Assembly: GCA_024628785.1 (NCBI GenBank)
Contig: CP102404.1
Location: forward strand, 124,001-188,000
Reading direction: 5' to 3'
Source of the DNA: Fusobacteria bacterium ZRK30
GTDB lineage: Bacteria > Fusobacteriota > Fusobacteriia > Fusobacteriales > Fusobacteriaceae
DNA length: 64,000 bases
The translations under genes and the position numbers were made by a program. Numbering within the stretch: the first letter of the stretch is position 1; each line of letters begins with the position of its first letter. Under the pieces are notes generated by a model, which saw only the letters and a program-made list of their open reading frames with translations, was not told the origin of the DNA and did not search any database. This document shows positions 51,138 through 60,265 of the stretch, one piece after another.

Positions 51138-52709
51138 TTATGCTTCTTTTATTTGCTCTATTTCTACTTCTTCTGTCTCCGCCACTTCTTCTTTGTTCCA
51201 ATTCTTCTCAGCTTTTAATGATCTCATCAATGAAATCATAGCAAAGATCATTATGAATACAAACGGGAAGGCGGCGACCAGAGATATTGTCTGTAACATT
51301 TTAAGTCCATTTGCACTTGCTAACATTAGAGCTAATGCTAATCCAGATTGAATTCCACCCCAAAGAAGTTTTTTTCCAACCGGTGGATTTAAATCCCCTT
51401 TAGAACTTAACATACCTAATACAAACGTAGCTGCATCTGCCGAAGTGATAAAGAATGTACATAATAAAACTACTGCGATTACAGATACTGCCATTCCCAT
51501 TGGATACTTACTTAAAACTACAAATAGTGCTGTAGGAGTAGAAACTATAGCTTCTTTAGCAAGATCTAATCCTTGTGCTAATCCCATACTTCCAAATACT
51601 GAAAACCAGATAAATGAAGCTAATGTAGGAGCTAATAATACTCCTGTAATAAATTCTCTGATAGTTCTTCCTTTAGATATTCTAGCAATAAAACTTCCTA
51701 CAAATGGAGCCCATGCTATCCACCATGCCCAGTAGAATACTGTCCAAGTTCCGTACCAAGAGTCATTTGTAAATGTTCCCATCTCGAAACTGGCACCTAC
51801 AAATCCACCCATATAGTTCCCTAAAGATTCTACAAATACTTTTAATATTAATAATGTAGGTCCCACTAAGAAACAAACAACTAACATTAAAAGGATTACT
51901 CCTACGTTTAAGTTAGATATAAATTTCATACCTTTATCCACTCCAGCCATTGCTGATAACATAAAGATAGCAGTTATTATTCCTACAATTAAAATTTGAA
52001 CTAATTTTGTTTCAGGTACTCCGAATAAATAGTTTAATCCTGCATTTATTTGGTAAGTTCCAAGTCCTAAAGATGTAGCTACTCCTGCAACAGTTGCAAA
52101 AATTGCAAATACATCTATCATCTTCCCAAACCATGATTTAACAGCTTTTTCTCCCACAATTGGAATGAATACACTACTTACAAGAGCTGGCTTACCTTTT
52201 CTAAATTGCATATAAGCCATAGCTAAGGCTAATACTGAATAGTTAGCCCATGGATGAAGACCCCAGTGCATAAATGAATGCTGCATAGCAAAAGCTGCTG
52301 CCCTAGGTGTTCCTCCCTCAATCCCTATAATTGGATTAACATAGAAATTCATAGGTTCTGCTGCTCCCCAGAATACTAATCCTATACCCATTCCTGCTGA
52401 AAAGAGCATAGCAAACCATGATATTAGAGTATATTCTGGTTTAGAATTGTCAGGACCTAATTTTATCGATCCATATTTACTGAATGCTAAGTATGCACAA
52501 AATGCCACAAATGATGACATTGAGATAGTATATAACCATCCGAAATTATTCACAAGATAACCAAAAGTTGCATTTCCTGCCTTTTCAAAACTAGCAGGTA
52601 AAACTAGCCCCCATAATACAATGGCTAAAGTTAGACCTATAGATATATAAAATGTCGCATCACTTTTTTTTATATTAGTTTCTTTAATTACACCTGTATC
52701 CGCTTTCAT
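51138..52709 (-). CDS. BCCT family glycine betaine transporter
   Basis: 523 residues, 12 membrane helices. BCCT motifs: FGYLVNNFGWLYTISMSSFV near the N-terminus, SAGMGIGLVFWGAAEPMNFY (residues ~112-131), WTVFYWAWWIAWAPFVGSF (~325-343, the Trp box) and ISKGRTIREFITGVLLAPTL. The Trp prism in the fourth and eighth helices favours betaine-like quaternary amines. It lies 60 bp downstream of betaine-type grdH, which assigns the locus to betaine rather than sarcosine. AGAAGGGGGATTT precedes ATG; C-terminal tail is acidic. Confidence 0.93.
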   Translation of the reverse strand: MKADTGVIKETNIKKSDATFYISIGLTLAIVLWGLVLPASFEKAGNATFGYLVNNFGWLYTISMSSFVAFCAYLAFSKYGSIKLGPDNSKPEYTLISWFAMLFSAGMGIGLVFWGAAEPMNFYVNPIIGIEGGTPRAAAFAMQHSFMHWGLHPWANYSVLALAMAYMQFRKGKPALVSSVFIPIVGEKAVKSWFGKMIDVFAIFATVAGVATSLGLGTYQINAGLNYLFGVPETKLVQILIVGIITAIFMLSAMAGVDKGMKFISNLNVGVILLMLVVCFLVGPTLLILKVFVESLGNYMGGFVGASFEMGTFTNDSWYGTWTVFYWAWWIAWAPFVGSFIARISKGRTIREFITGVLLAPTLASFIWFSVFGSMGLAQGLDLAKEAIVSTPTALFVVLSKYPMGMAVSVIAVVLLCTFFITSADAATFVLGMLSSKGDLNPPVGKKLLWGGIQSGLALALMLASANGLKMLQTISLVAAFPFVFIMIFAMISLMRSLKAEKNWNKEEVAETEEVEIEQIKEA

Positions 52710-52736
52710 AAATCCCCCTTCTATCGATTAAATAGA

Positions 52737-52768
52737 TTAATAGGGGAGCATACTTGCTCCCCTATGAA
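52737..52768 (-). terminator. Hairpin between grdH and the BCCT gene
   Basis: ATAGGGGAGCA TACT TGCTCCCCTAT (52739-52764) perfect stem without a long T-run on the minus strand; likely partial termination or mRNA stabilisation. Confidence 0.65.
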
Positions 52769-54082
52769 TTAAAACTTAACTTCAAATACTGTTTGATCTT
52801 CAATGTCAGTAGCAAGAGCGTCTAATGCCACTCCAACTCTATGATATCTTAACTTCCATTGTTCTTCTTTAGAAGTATTAGGATCTCCTAGTGGGTAAGG
52901 AATTGAAATTGTAGGAACTATCTTATTGGCACCTACTGTTTTCGCAACCGGTACTAAGTTTGCCATTTGTACAATTGGGAAACCAGCTTTTTCTATTTCT
53001 TTTACCATCGTTGTTCCACAACGAGTACAAGTACCTCATGTAGAAGTCATGATAACGGCGTCAACACCATGTTCTTTTAAGAATGGTACCATTTCTTCAG
53101 CCATTCTAGATGCTTCTGCTTCTGTAGTTCCAGTTCCAACTGTAGTATAGAAATGTGTATCTAAACTTCCAATTTTCCCCTCAGTCTCATATGCTCTCAA
53201 TGCATCTAAAGGTACACATACGTTAGGATCTGCATCTGCTGCTGCTGGATCATAACCTGCATGGATAGTTTTGAATACTCCAGCTTCTAATCTTGGCATT
53301 TCACTTACATCATACATTCCCCATCTTGTAGCTGATGCAGATTGAATTCTATCTGGATTTGCTACTGGTACTATTCCACCTGTAGTAACTATTGCTATTT
53401 TTGAAGTTGATAAGTCTTTAACAGCTGGTGCTATCTCAACTCTATCACTTTTTGGAATAGGTAACTCAGTTACATATTCTTCTCCAGCTAATTTTTTAAG
53501 AAGCATTTTAACTCCTCTAACTGCTGCTGGTTCCATTGTAAAGTCAATTACTTGATGTCTGATTCCTCTTACGTAGAATCCTTCTTCTTCAGCTGTTCCA
53601 ATTTTTTCTCCAGCTAAAATTTTGTCTGCATAAGCAGCCATTTTCTTAGTGTCTTTTCTCATTGCAGCGGCACTTCTACCACCTGGGAAAATAACAACTT
53701 CTTTTTTAAACATGTTTACTCCTGGATTTTCAACATGCATAGATGAAATTACAGGAACTCCAAATTTTTCTTTAACAGCTTTACAGATTACTCCACAAGC
53801 GTTTCCGTATCTTCCTGCTTGGAAAGATGGTCCTGCGAAGAAGATATCAAATTCTTTATCTTCTAAGAATGCTAAAATTCTTTCAACTGCTTCATCTTGA
53901 TTAGAACCCATGAAGTTATCTCCACAAATTACTGTATGAGTTACTTCTGCATTTTTTAGTGCTGCGTCTAACGCTAGTGAAGGACCTACTAATCCTTCTT
54001 TAATTTCTGGAGCATGATCGGCTTTTTCTTCCCCACCAATTCCAGCGAAAAATTGATTTATATATAAAATTGCTTTTTTCAT
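52769..54082 (-). CDS. grdH: Betaine (or glycine/sarcosine) reductase protein B selenoprotein subunit, Sec at residue 349
   Basis: 437 residues with in-frame TGA (53036-53038) read as selenocysteine: DAVIMTSTU(349)GTCTRCG TTMVKE, the U-x2-C-x2-C segment of GrdB/GrdF/GrdH. Downstream of the TGA is a hairpin CGTTGT GGA ACAACG (53023-53009), in the position of a bacterial SECIS element. Protein B binds the substrate amine via GrdI's pyruvoyl group and passes a carboxymethyl group to GrdA. The neighbour BCCT transporter argues for betaine. Standard gene finders split it into two frames. AAGGAGGATTAATCAGT precedes ATG. Confidence 0.95.
53009..53038 (-). promoter_or_regulatory. Sec codon and SECIS-like hairpin of grdH
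   Basis: TGA at 53036-53038 followed after 12 bases by the perfect hairpin CGTTGT/ACAACG with GGA loop; loop G is about 18 nt from the TGA, as in bacterial SECIS. Confidence 0.7.
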
Positions 54083-54097
54083 ACTGATTAATCCTCC

Positions 54098-55423
54098 TTA
54101 ATATTCTTTCATTGTTTTTTGAGACCATCCAAGTACTTGATCTCCACAGAACATTGAGTTATTTTCTAAAATAACTGAACCGTCTTCTCTAACTGAAGGA
54201 CCTAATTTCTCGTCGCCTTCCCATCCACCAGCTAAACCATCTCTACCTAATGCTGCTAATTCACCGATTACTTCTTCCATTGGTGGTAATTTAATTAATT
54301 GTGATACATTTCCACAAGAAACAATTGCATTAGCTTTTTCACTTAGTACAACTAATGGTTGAGATTGACCGTCTCTACCAGTACACTCATTAGTGATTCC
54401 TACAGTTTTTACACCAACATCTTCTAAAGCATCAAAACATGCAATAAAGTCTGCATCTGGGTTTCCGTATCCTTCTTCTGTTAAGATAGCTCCATCTGCA
54501 CCTAATGACTTAGCCATTTGAGCTACGAATGCTGCTGCTCTTTCTTTTTGCTCCATTGCTACATTTAAGTTAGACATGATAACTCCTAAGAAGTTAATAG
54601 TTTCTCCATGTGCTTTGTATAACTCTTTAATTGTAGGACAGTTTTGCATATCATATGTAGACCATTTAGATGAACAAGGCATGAATGAACCACTGATGAT
54701 TGCTCCATCTAAAATTTCATTTGGATTCATGAAAGTTGGAACCATTCTATTTGCATCCCATCCATATACTAAGTCATTGTATCCAGATTCTTCCATTTGT
54801 GATTGTGGTTGCATTACATATACAACTGCTGGAAGTGCTTTTATTTTTTCATCTCTTTTAATGATTGGCTGTAATTCAAACTCTTCTATTTCTTCAGGTT
54901 CCATTTCTTTAACTGCATTACCTAAATATTCAGAAAGTCTCATTGCACCCCATCTAAGAGCTTTATTTTTCTTTTGTTGCTCATATCTTTCAAATTCCTC
55001 ATCTGTGTCAGCTACAAGACAAACATTGATTAGTTTAGAGAAATAAGTTAAATCTGCTCCTTCTCCACTCATATCTATCATTCCGTCTCCAAAACTTCCC
55101 CAGTGCTTTCCTACTGCTAATACACTTGTGTTCTTAAGTGCATGCGTTCTTCCATTACCTGCAGGAGTCATTCCACCTGTTACACCTGGAAATACTGGAT
55201 TTCCATTTACTCTACATCTAGGCTCAACAGCTTCCTTTACAGGAACAATTCTCTTGTTTTCACCAGGTCTAGCGATAACGATATCTGCTTCGGTAATATG
55301 CTCATCTTCCATAACATAAGCCAAGGCTTCATCTTTGTTAATTGTAAGAATACCATTCGCATAAGCTGTAGTATCCCCAAACTTAACATCTTTAACATAA
55401 AAATTTCCCAATTCAAGTTTCAT
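54098..55423 (-). CDS. grdI: Betaine (or glycine/sarcosine) reductase protein B proprotein, GrdI/GrdE/GrdG type
   Basis: 441 residues. MKLELGNFYVKDVKFGDTTA, GNPVFPGVTGGMTPAGNGRT and ISGSFMPCSSKWSTYDMQNC are conserved in these proproteins. The self-cleavage site is the Cys of VGITNECTGRDGQSQPLVVL (residue ~355), which becomes the pyruvoyl N-terminus of the small subunit. In glycine-type proteins the residues around it differ slightly, so the substrate assignment rests on the BCCT neighbour. First gene of the grd locus; operators upstream. AGAGGTGAAGTA precedes ATG. Confidence 0.93.
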   Translation of the reverse strand: MKLELGNFYVKDVKFGDTTAYANGILTINKDEALAYVMEDEHITEADIVIARPGENKRIVPVKEAVEPRCRVNGNPVFPGVTGGMTPAGNGRTHALKNTSVLAVGKHWGSFGDGMIDMSGEGADLTYFSKLINVCLVADTDEEFERYEQQKKNKALRWGAMRLSEYLGNAVKEMEPEEIEEFELQPIIKRDEKIKALPAVVYVMQPQSQMEESGYNDLVYGWDANRMVPTFMNPNEILDGAIISGSFMPCSSKWSTYDMQNCPTIKELYKAHGETINFLGVIMSNLNVAMEQKERAAAFVAQMAKSLGADGAILTEEGYGNPDADFIACFDALEDVGVKTVGITNECTGRDGQSQPLVVLSEKANAIVSCGNVSQLIKLPPMEEVIGELAALGRDGLAGGWEGDEKLGPSVREDGSVILENNSMFCGDQVLGWSQKTMKEY

Positions 55424-55470
55424 TACTTCACCTCTTTTTCATTTTTTTTTAATTAAGGTTAATTAATCGT

Positions 55471-55559
55471 ATAGGTTATTTTAGTAACCAAGATTATTTT
55501 CTAATCGCGATTAATTTCTTCTATACGTAATTTATAACCTATAAAATTCTATAAGTCAA
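55471..55559 (-). promoter_or_regulatory. grdI promoter with two palindromic sites
   Basis: TTGACT (55559-55554), 17-bp spacer, TATAAA (55536-55531). Downstream lie TAATCGCGATTA (55502-55513, perfect 12-bp palindrome) and GGTTATTTTAGTAACC (55478-55493, imperfect). Both fall around +15 to +55, typical of repressor sites. Confidence 0.65.
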
Positions 55560-56188
55560 CTCTTTTTTTTAAATAAAAAGTTATTTTTTTATCAATCTCT
55601 TTCTGAAGCCAACGTTTTCATTAAAAAAAACGAAAAATAAAAAAAAGATTCGTTTTTGAAACTTCGTGTAATATTTTAACGCTTTATCTCGGAATACATT
55701 CACTCTTTATAATGTGTTAAAGTGAAATAAAATTAATAAATATCCAATAAATATAATTATATATATATATTCTCTTTTATATCACTAAAAATTTTATACG
55801 CTTGTGATTTTTTTATTTTTATTTTTTGATTTTTAAAAAAAATAAAGGCTATCATCTGTTTAATTAGTACTTTATAATATATAAGGTACAAATAACCGAA
55901 AAAAACAATGTAATATTAAAAATTATGATACATATGTTGTTGTTTCATCTTCACAGGTCAGACTTTCCTATTTATTACGATACTAAAAAAGGTTACAAAG
56001 TTTATTCAATTTCGACGTAAAATCATAATTCATAGAGATATCAAGATGAAAAGGTCTTTTAATCCACTTTTTCTATTTTTACAAAGATTTAGTTATCCTC
56101 AATAAAATAAAAAAATAAATTTTGTTTTTGGCGTTTTTATTATATACTTAGTTAATAACTAGATTAATTTACAGGAGAGAAGGAAAAG
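55560..56188. other. Divergent spacer between grdI and the TetR gene
   Basis: About 630 AT-rich bases without a gene. TTAGTTAATAACTAG (56147-56161) is an inverted repeat just before the TetR gene and a likely autoregulatory site. Confidence 0.45.
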
Positions 56189-56875
56189 ATGACCAGACTA
56201 GAACGAAAATTAAATGTAAAACGACTTTTTATAGATGCTACCATGACTATTATTCAAGAAGAAGGCTTAGAAGAGGTTAGTATAAGAAAAGTTGCCAAGA
56301 TCACAGGTTACAACAGTGCGACCCTCTATACATACTTTAAGAATTTAGATCACTTAATTCTTTTAGCTTGTATGAAATTTTTAAATGAATATATCACTGG
56401 ATTAGATGCTTATACTGAAGAAGCTGAAAACCCATTGGAGGAATCTATCCTCATTTGGGAGTTTTTCTGTAAATGCTCATTCGAAAGACCAGAGATATAC
56501 AAATCTATATTTTTTTCTAATTTAGATTTTAACAGAAAAGATTTTGAAAATTACTACGAGATAAAGGAATTTTATAAAATTTATCCAGAGGAGATAACAA
56601 CCTCCTTTGCAAAATTTCACCGTATGATCTTAAAATTAGATATCTATGAAAGAAATAAGATCCTTTTGATAAAGACAGCTCGAAAAAAACTGATTTCTCC
56701 GAGTAATATAACCACTATCAATGATATGCAGGTTCTTATGTATAAGGGACTATTAGAGGAAGCTACAAAACCTGAAAATATTTATAGACGTAAAGTTTTA
56801 TGTAATAGAGCTATCAAATACATAAAAAACTGTTTAAAATTATTTGTCTTACAGGATTGTAGATTATTAAAGTAA
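56189..56875 (+). CDS. TetR family transcriptional regulator
   Basis: 228 residues. N-terminal HTH: TRLERKLNVKRLFIDATMTI, EEVSIRKVAKITGYNSATLY, TYFKNLDHLILL (recognition helix GYNSATLYTYFKN). The helical C-terminal ligand domain includes an ERPEIYKSIFFSNLDFNRKD stretch. Divergent from the grd locus; a self-operator-like palindrome lies before it. It may regulate the grd genes or an unseen target. AGGAGAGAAGGAAAAG precedes ATG; terminator at 56880. Confidence 0.85.
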   Translation: MTRLERKLNVKRLFIDATMTIIQEEGLEEVSIRKVAKITGYNSATLYTYFKNLDHLILLACMKFLNEYITGLDAYTEEAENPLEESILIWEFFCKCSFERPEIYKSIFFSNLDFNRKDFENYYEIKEFYKIYPEEITTSFAKFHRMILKLDIYERNKILLIKTARKKLISPSNITTINDMQVLMYKGLLEEATKPENIYRRKVLCNRAIKYIKNCLKLFVLQDCRLLK

Positions 56876-56877
56876 AT

Positions 56878-56915
56878 AAAAATAGGGGTAGTCTAAGACT
56901 ACCCCCTATTTTTAT
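56878..56915. terminator. Bidirectional terminator between tetR and the MBL gene
   Basis: AATAGGGGTAGTC TAA GACTACCCCCTATT with A/T-runs. Confidence 0.88.
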
Positions 56916-56931
56916 TTACTAATTATTATAT

Positions 56932-57558
56932 TTACCTATTCAAATACCTATTATGAATCTTTTCATATTTTAAGTTGGTATCTTCTCCGTGTCCCGGATA
57001 GATAGCTATATCATCGGGATAAGTTTTGATTTTTTTCAGACTTTCCTTCATCTGTTCCTTATTGCTCAGTTGTGTATTGGTTATACCAATAGTTTTTTTG
57101 AACAAAAAATCCCCTGTAAACATTACTTTTTCTGCTAAAAAATAATACACAATTGAACAGGTAGTATGTCCCGGGGTATCTATTACAAAAAATTCAAATT
57201 TTCCTATTTTTTGTTTCCCCTCATCTAAGTATTTGATATCTATCTTATCTATATCAAACCTTGTTCTTATTCCATATTTTTTTATAGTATAATCGAAATT
57301 AGCATCCATTATATAGTTAGGACGATTAGAACTGAGATAGACCGGAACCTTATATTTGTCTACAAATTTTTCCACTCCTAACAAATGATCCCAATGGGTA
57401 TGAGTCAAGAGAACTCCCAACACATTCAACTTAGAGTCTTCTATAAACTTATCAATATTATCAAAATCGCTTAAATCTACAATTAAACAATCATTCCCTT
57501 TTATTAAAATATAATTATTATTTGCAATTATTCCGCAAGTAATTTTCTTTATCTTCAT
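56932..57558 (-). CDS. Metallo-beta-lactamase-fold hydrolase (glyoxalase II-like)
   Basis: 208 residues from ATG 57558 (GGAGGAGTT upstream). Zinc motif HTHWDHLLGVEKFVD (residues ~53-67), IDTPGHTTCSIVYYF (third His), GDFLFKKTIG (Asp bridge) and YPGHGEDTN (last His). Small stand-alone members hydrolyse thioesters such as S-lactoylglutathione or detoxify polysulfide-type adducts; substrate unknown. Convergent with tetR. Confidence 0.85.
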   Translation of the reverse strand: MKIKKITCGIIANNNYILIKGNDCLIVDLSDFDNIDKFIEDSKLNVLGVLLTHTHWDHLLGVEKFVDKYKVPVYLSSNRPNYIMDANFDYTIKKYGIRTRFDIDKIDIKYLDEGKQKIGKFEFFVIDTPGHTTCSIVYYFLAEKVMFTGDFLFKKTIGITNTQLSNKEQMKESLKKIKTYPDDIAIYPGHGEDTNLKYEKIHNRYLNR

Positions 57559-57820
57559 AACTCCTCCACAATCTTTGTCTCTGCTCATTTTAATTTCAGA
57601 CTATAATTCTACTGACACTACTATGGGAGGAAAGATAGACATTTCTTCCAAAATAATAATAAATAATCCATTTTTGCTATTTCTTTAAAAGGTTAAAATT
57701 CATCCAAAACTATATTTTTAATCTTTTTTATTATTTAAGAACTCACAAAATTTATGGAATAAATAAAAGATTATAAAGATCTAAATTATGCTTATCTGGA
57801 TGCAGTGTCACGCTGCTTTT

Positions 57821-58813
57821 TTATTTTAAATATTCCCTTAACTTTTGTTTTTCATCCTCTGAGATAAAAGCTGCTTCTATGCTGTTTAAATATATATCTA
57901 TATATTCGCTTTTTTTCAACTCAAAAGCCTTCTCTATTTGAACACATTCCTCAGTCATAGTAGTGTCTGAAACAGTTCTATTGTCTGTATTTAATGTTAT
58001 CATAATTTCATCATTATAGAAATCATATATTGGATGTTCCCCATATTTTTTTACAGCTTTAGTCTGTACATTACTTGTAGGGCATATTTCCAAAGGAATT
58101 TTCTTTTCCTTTACCAGATTATAAGCTTTCCTGCTATTAGTTATAAATACCCCATGTCCAATTCTCTCTGCTCCTAAAAGTTCAATTGCATCGACAACAT
58201 TTTCACCTATCCCTGTTTCTCCTGCATGGATAGTTATCCTATATCCATATTCTCTGGCTTTTTTCATGGGCTCAATAAATTTATGACAAAATCCTGCCAC
58301 TTCTCCACCACAAAGATCCACTGCCACAACTCCTTTTCCTATGAATGAGCTTCCCTCCTCAACTATCTTCATAGCTGATTCAGCTGACAGGTGTCTCATA
58401 CATGATAAGATGTAGTTTCCCTTTATATCATATATTTTTTCTGCTCTTCTCATCCCACACAGTACACTCTCTATTATCTCTTTCGTAGTCAATCCATCTT
58501 CCGTATGCTGCTGAGGAGCAAATCTTATCTCTATATATTTTATATTTTCCGTGGCAGCATCTTCCATAAGTTCAAAAGATACCCTTTCTAAATCTTCTTT
58601 AGTCTGCATCACAGCTATTGGCAAATCAAAACATCTAAGATATTCATCTAATGAACTACAGCTTAAAGGAGCAGTCAGCCATTCTTTTATATCTTCCAAA
58701 TTTTGAGTTAATTCCAGCCTATTTTTTTTTATTATATCCAAAACTGTTTCAGCTCTTAAACTTCCATCTAAATGGCAGTGTAGATCAATTTTTGGCATTT
58801 CTTTATAATTCAT
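57821..58813 (-). CDS. add: Adenosine deaminase
   Basis: 330 residues from ATG 58813 (ATAGGAGGAATAAA upstream). Metal site PKIDLHCHLDGSLR (residues ~7-20), second His/Glu pair in YRITIHAGETGIGENV (~195), SNVQTKAVKKYGEHPI (~248) and metal Asp with LNTDNR (~276-281). Converts adenosine to inosine plus ammonia. The gene is preceded by an adenine-type riboswitch, a well-matched control. Complete, single gene. Confidence 0.95.
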   Translation of the reverse strand: MNYKEMPKIDLHCHLDGSLRAETVLDIIKKNRLELTQNLEDIKEWLTAPLSCSSLDEYLRCFDLPIAVMQTKEDLERVSFELMEDAATENIKYIEIRFAPQQHTEDGLTTKEIIESVLCGMRRAEKIYDIKGNYILSCMRHLSAESAMKIVEEGSSFIGKGVVAVDLCGGEVAGFCHKFIEPMKKAREYGYRITIHAGETGIGENVVDAIELLGAERIGHGVFITNSRKAYNLVKEKKIPLEICPTSNVQTKAVKKYGEHPIYDFYNDEIMITLNTDNRTVSDTTMTEECVQIEKAFELKKSEYIDIYLNSIEAAFISEDEKQKLREYLK

Positions 58814-58860
58814 TTTATTCCTCCTATTATTTGATCCGATATATAGATTTCTAAGCAATT

Positions 58861-58975
58861 AAAAAATTCCCATTACAAAGAACGCTGTATAAACAGACCC
58901 TCTTCGTAATCAGGAATTATAGGTACCTGGTAGAAACCTCCAAACCATATTATTGGAGTTATACGATATTAAATT
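58861..58975 (-). promoter_or_regulatory. Purine riboswitch, adenine type, with terminator platform
   Basis: Minus strand reads TATAACTCCAATAATATGGT, TTGGAGGTTTCTACCAGG, then CCTATAATTCCTGATTACGA, the conserved purine aptamer core. The specificity position (after CCTGA) is U, as in adenine aptamers (guanine type has C). AATTCCTGATTACGAAG (58918-58902) pairs with CTTTGTAAT...GGAATT (58880-58865) plus T6 to form a terminator that competes with the aptamer, so ligand should turn the gene on. Confidence 0.88.
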
Positions 58976-59013
58976 ATTTATAATATTTTAACAATTATTT
59001 TCCTTTCTGTCAA

Positions 59014-59415
59014 TTATAACTCTTGTGTTTCAACAGTCAACTCTTCATAACCTGTGTCCGAATCCATCACCCTGTCAAACTTATAACTTTCTAATATCCC
59101 TATCACTAATTCACATGTTGTATTAACAATATTTCCCTCTACAAGGTGACCTCCAAAACTATTACCATCTTGGTCACTGCAATTTATATGAAGATGGACA
59201 CCCTTAGGAGAGAGAGTTCCATTCAATGAAAGGATCTCCATATTTTTATCAATCTCCTTAATAGTTATACCATCAGCTACTCTAAACCTAGCCCTTGATA
59301 TACAACCTACAGAGGAAAGTATTGTCCCTGCCTTTACCTTTTTTTCTTTAACTATCCTTTGTATCTCAATTTTTAAATCCATACCCTCAGTTAATCTAAC
59401 AGCATATATCTTCAT
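59014..59415 (-). CDS. PPC-domain (DUF296) protein
   Basis: 133 residues, all PPC/DUF296: start MKIYAVRLTEGMDLKIEIQR, GTILSSVGCISRARFRVADG (residues ~31-50), LSPKGVHLHINCSDQDGNSF GGHLVEGNIV (~70-100) with the three conserved His, then TTCELVIGI. Such proteins are trimeric and found alone in bacteria, or in AT-hook DNA-binding proteins of plants; bacterial role uncertain. AGAGGAGATAAG precedes ATG. Confidence 0.88.
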   Translation of the reverse strand: MKIYAVRLTEGMDLKIEIQRIVKEKKVKAGTILSSVGCISRARFRVADGITIKEIDKNMEILSLNGTLSPKGVHLHINCSDQDGNSFGGHLVEGNIVNTTCELVIGILESYKFDRVMDSDTGYEELTVETQEL

Positions 59416-59506
59416 CTTATCTCCTCTATTATTTAATTCTAAGGTTAATGCTACTACATTTGAATAAAAGATACAAGTTTAAAAAATTTCTTATTCTTTG
59501 ATCTCT

Positions 59507-59785
59507 TTAACTGCTTTTTTCTATAATTATCGAATAATATGATTTGTGGGGATTTCCAGTCTTAATATCAATCACATCCGGATCATGCTCTATAATTTTA
59601 AACTCTTTTAAATATTTTTTTACGTCATTTGCCTCAAATATATGAGGTTCCAATTCAACTGCCTCATTACTGACAAAGCGAATCCGGATCTCCTTGGGAT
59701 GTTCCAAAGCTTTATTTGATCCTGAATCTATAAACTCATAGCCAGCTCCTTCCAATATTTCTCTGATTTCATCGATTAGTTTCAA
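59507..59785 (-). CDS. Small hypothetical protein, probable TTG start
   Basis: ~92 residues. An ATG at 59794 overlaps the ribosome site (AGAGGAGGATGATAG), while TTG at 59785 has correct 9-base spacing, so it is preferred. Acidic sequence EIREILEGAGYEFIDSGSNK, HPKEIRIRFVSNEAVELEPH, KIIEHDPDVIDIKTGNPHKS with a helix-strand pattern. No family recognised; small genes follow on both sides. Confidence 0.5.
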   Translation of the reverse strand: MKLIDEIREILEGAGYEFIDSGSNKALEHPKEIRIRFVSNEAVELEPHIFEANDVKKYLKEFKIIEHDPDVIDIKTGNPHKSYYSIIIEKSS

Positions 59786-59833
59786 ATCTATCATCCTCCT
59801 CTGTTATATTTCTAGATATTTTTTAAGTTTTTA

Positions 59834-59862
59834 TAAAAAAAGCCGCCTCAGAGGCAGCTAAG
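59834..59862 (-). terminator. Terminator of the DUF1540 gene
   Basis: AGCTGCCTC TGA GAGGCGGCT hairpin followed by T7 on the minus strand, 16 bp after the stop at 59877. Confidence 0.85.
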
Positions 59863-59876
59863 GGAGAGAAAGTTCA

Positions 59877-60158
59877 TTATTTTTTTCGATAAGTTTGGCA
59901 GTCTACCTCATTTCCTACAACCGACATATGAATACCAGATGCAGTACATTCCAAAGAACTGTTAAAAGAACATGAATCTACTTTACATGACCCTACTCCA
60001 CCGGAAACATCATTAAATCCGGCTTTCTTAGAACCAGCCATAAATGTATCGCAACATGGTATATCGTCCCCTATATTTATAGCAGGAGTATGGCATTGTT
60101 TATTCTTATTATATACACAACTTTCAGCATTACAATCAAATATTTTTGTAATTTCCAT
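59877..60158 (-). CDS. Protein with two DUF1540 cysteine-rich modules
   Basis: 93 residues. Two repeats: ITKIFDCNAESCVYNKNKQC HTPAINIG...CCDTF and GSCKVDSCSFNSSLECTASG IHMSVVGNEVDCQTY, each with four to five Cys in the DUF1540 spacing, thought to bind metal. Soluble, no signal. Common in clostridia and fusobacteria; function unknown. GGAGGATGAAAT precedes ATG. Confidence 0.88.
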   Translation of the reverse strand: MEITKIFDCNAESCVYNKNKQCHTPAINIGDDIPCCDTFMAGSKKAGFNDVSGGVGSCKVDSCSFNSSLECTASGIHMSVVGNEVDCQTYRKK

Positions 60159-60265
60159 ATTTCATCCTCCACAACTCCCTCCCTTGTTTTATATACTATC
60201 TTCCTCTTAACTTCCTTCAATTAAGTAAATATTTTTTGAAAGTATTTTATAGAACAATATACTTA

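Noticed and set aside
54576-55046. 156-residue plus-strand frame opposite grdI, and similar frames opposite grdD, grdC and the AGCS gene
   Set aside because: All are mirror frames of strongly conserved genes without their own start signals.
57795-57825. Plus-strand terminator GCAGTG TCA CGCTGC plus T6 overlapping the add 3' end
   Set aside because: No plus-strand gene precedes it; the stem is short and may be chance, so it is not listed as a feature.
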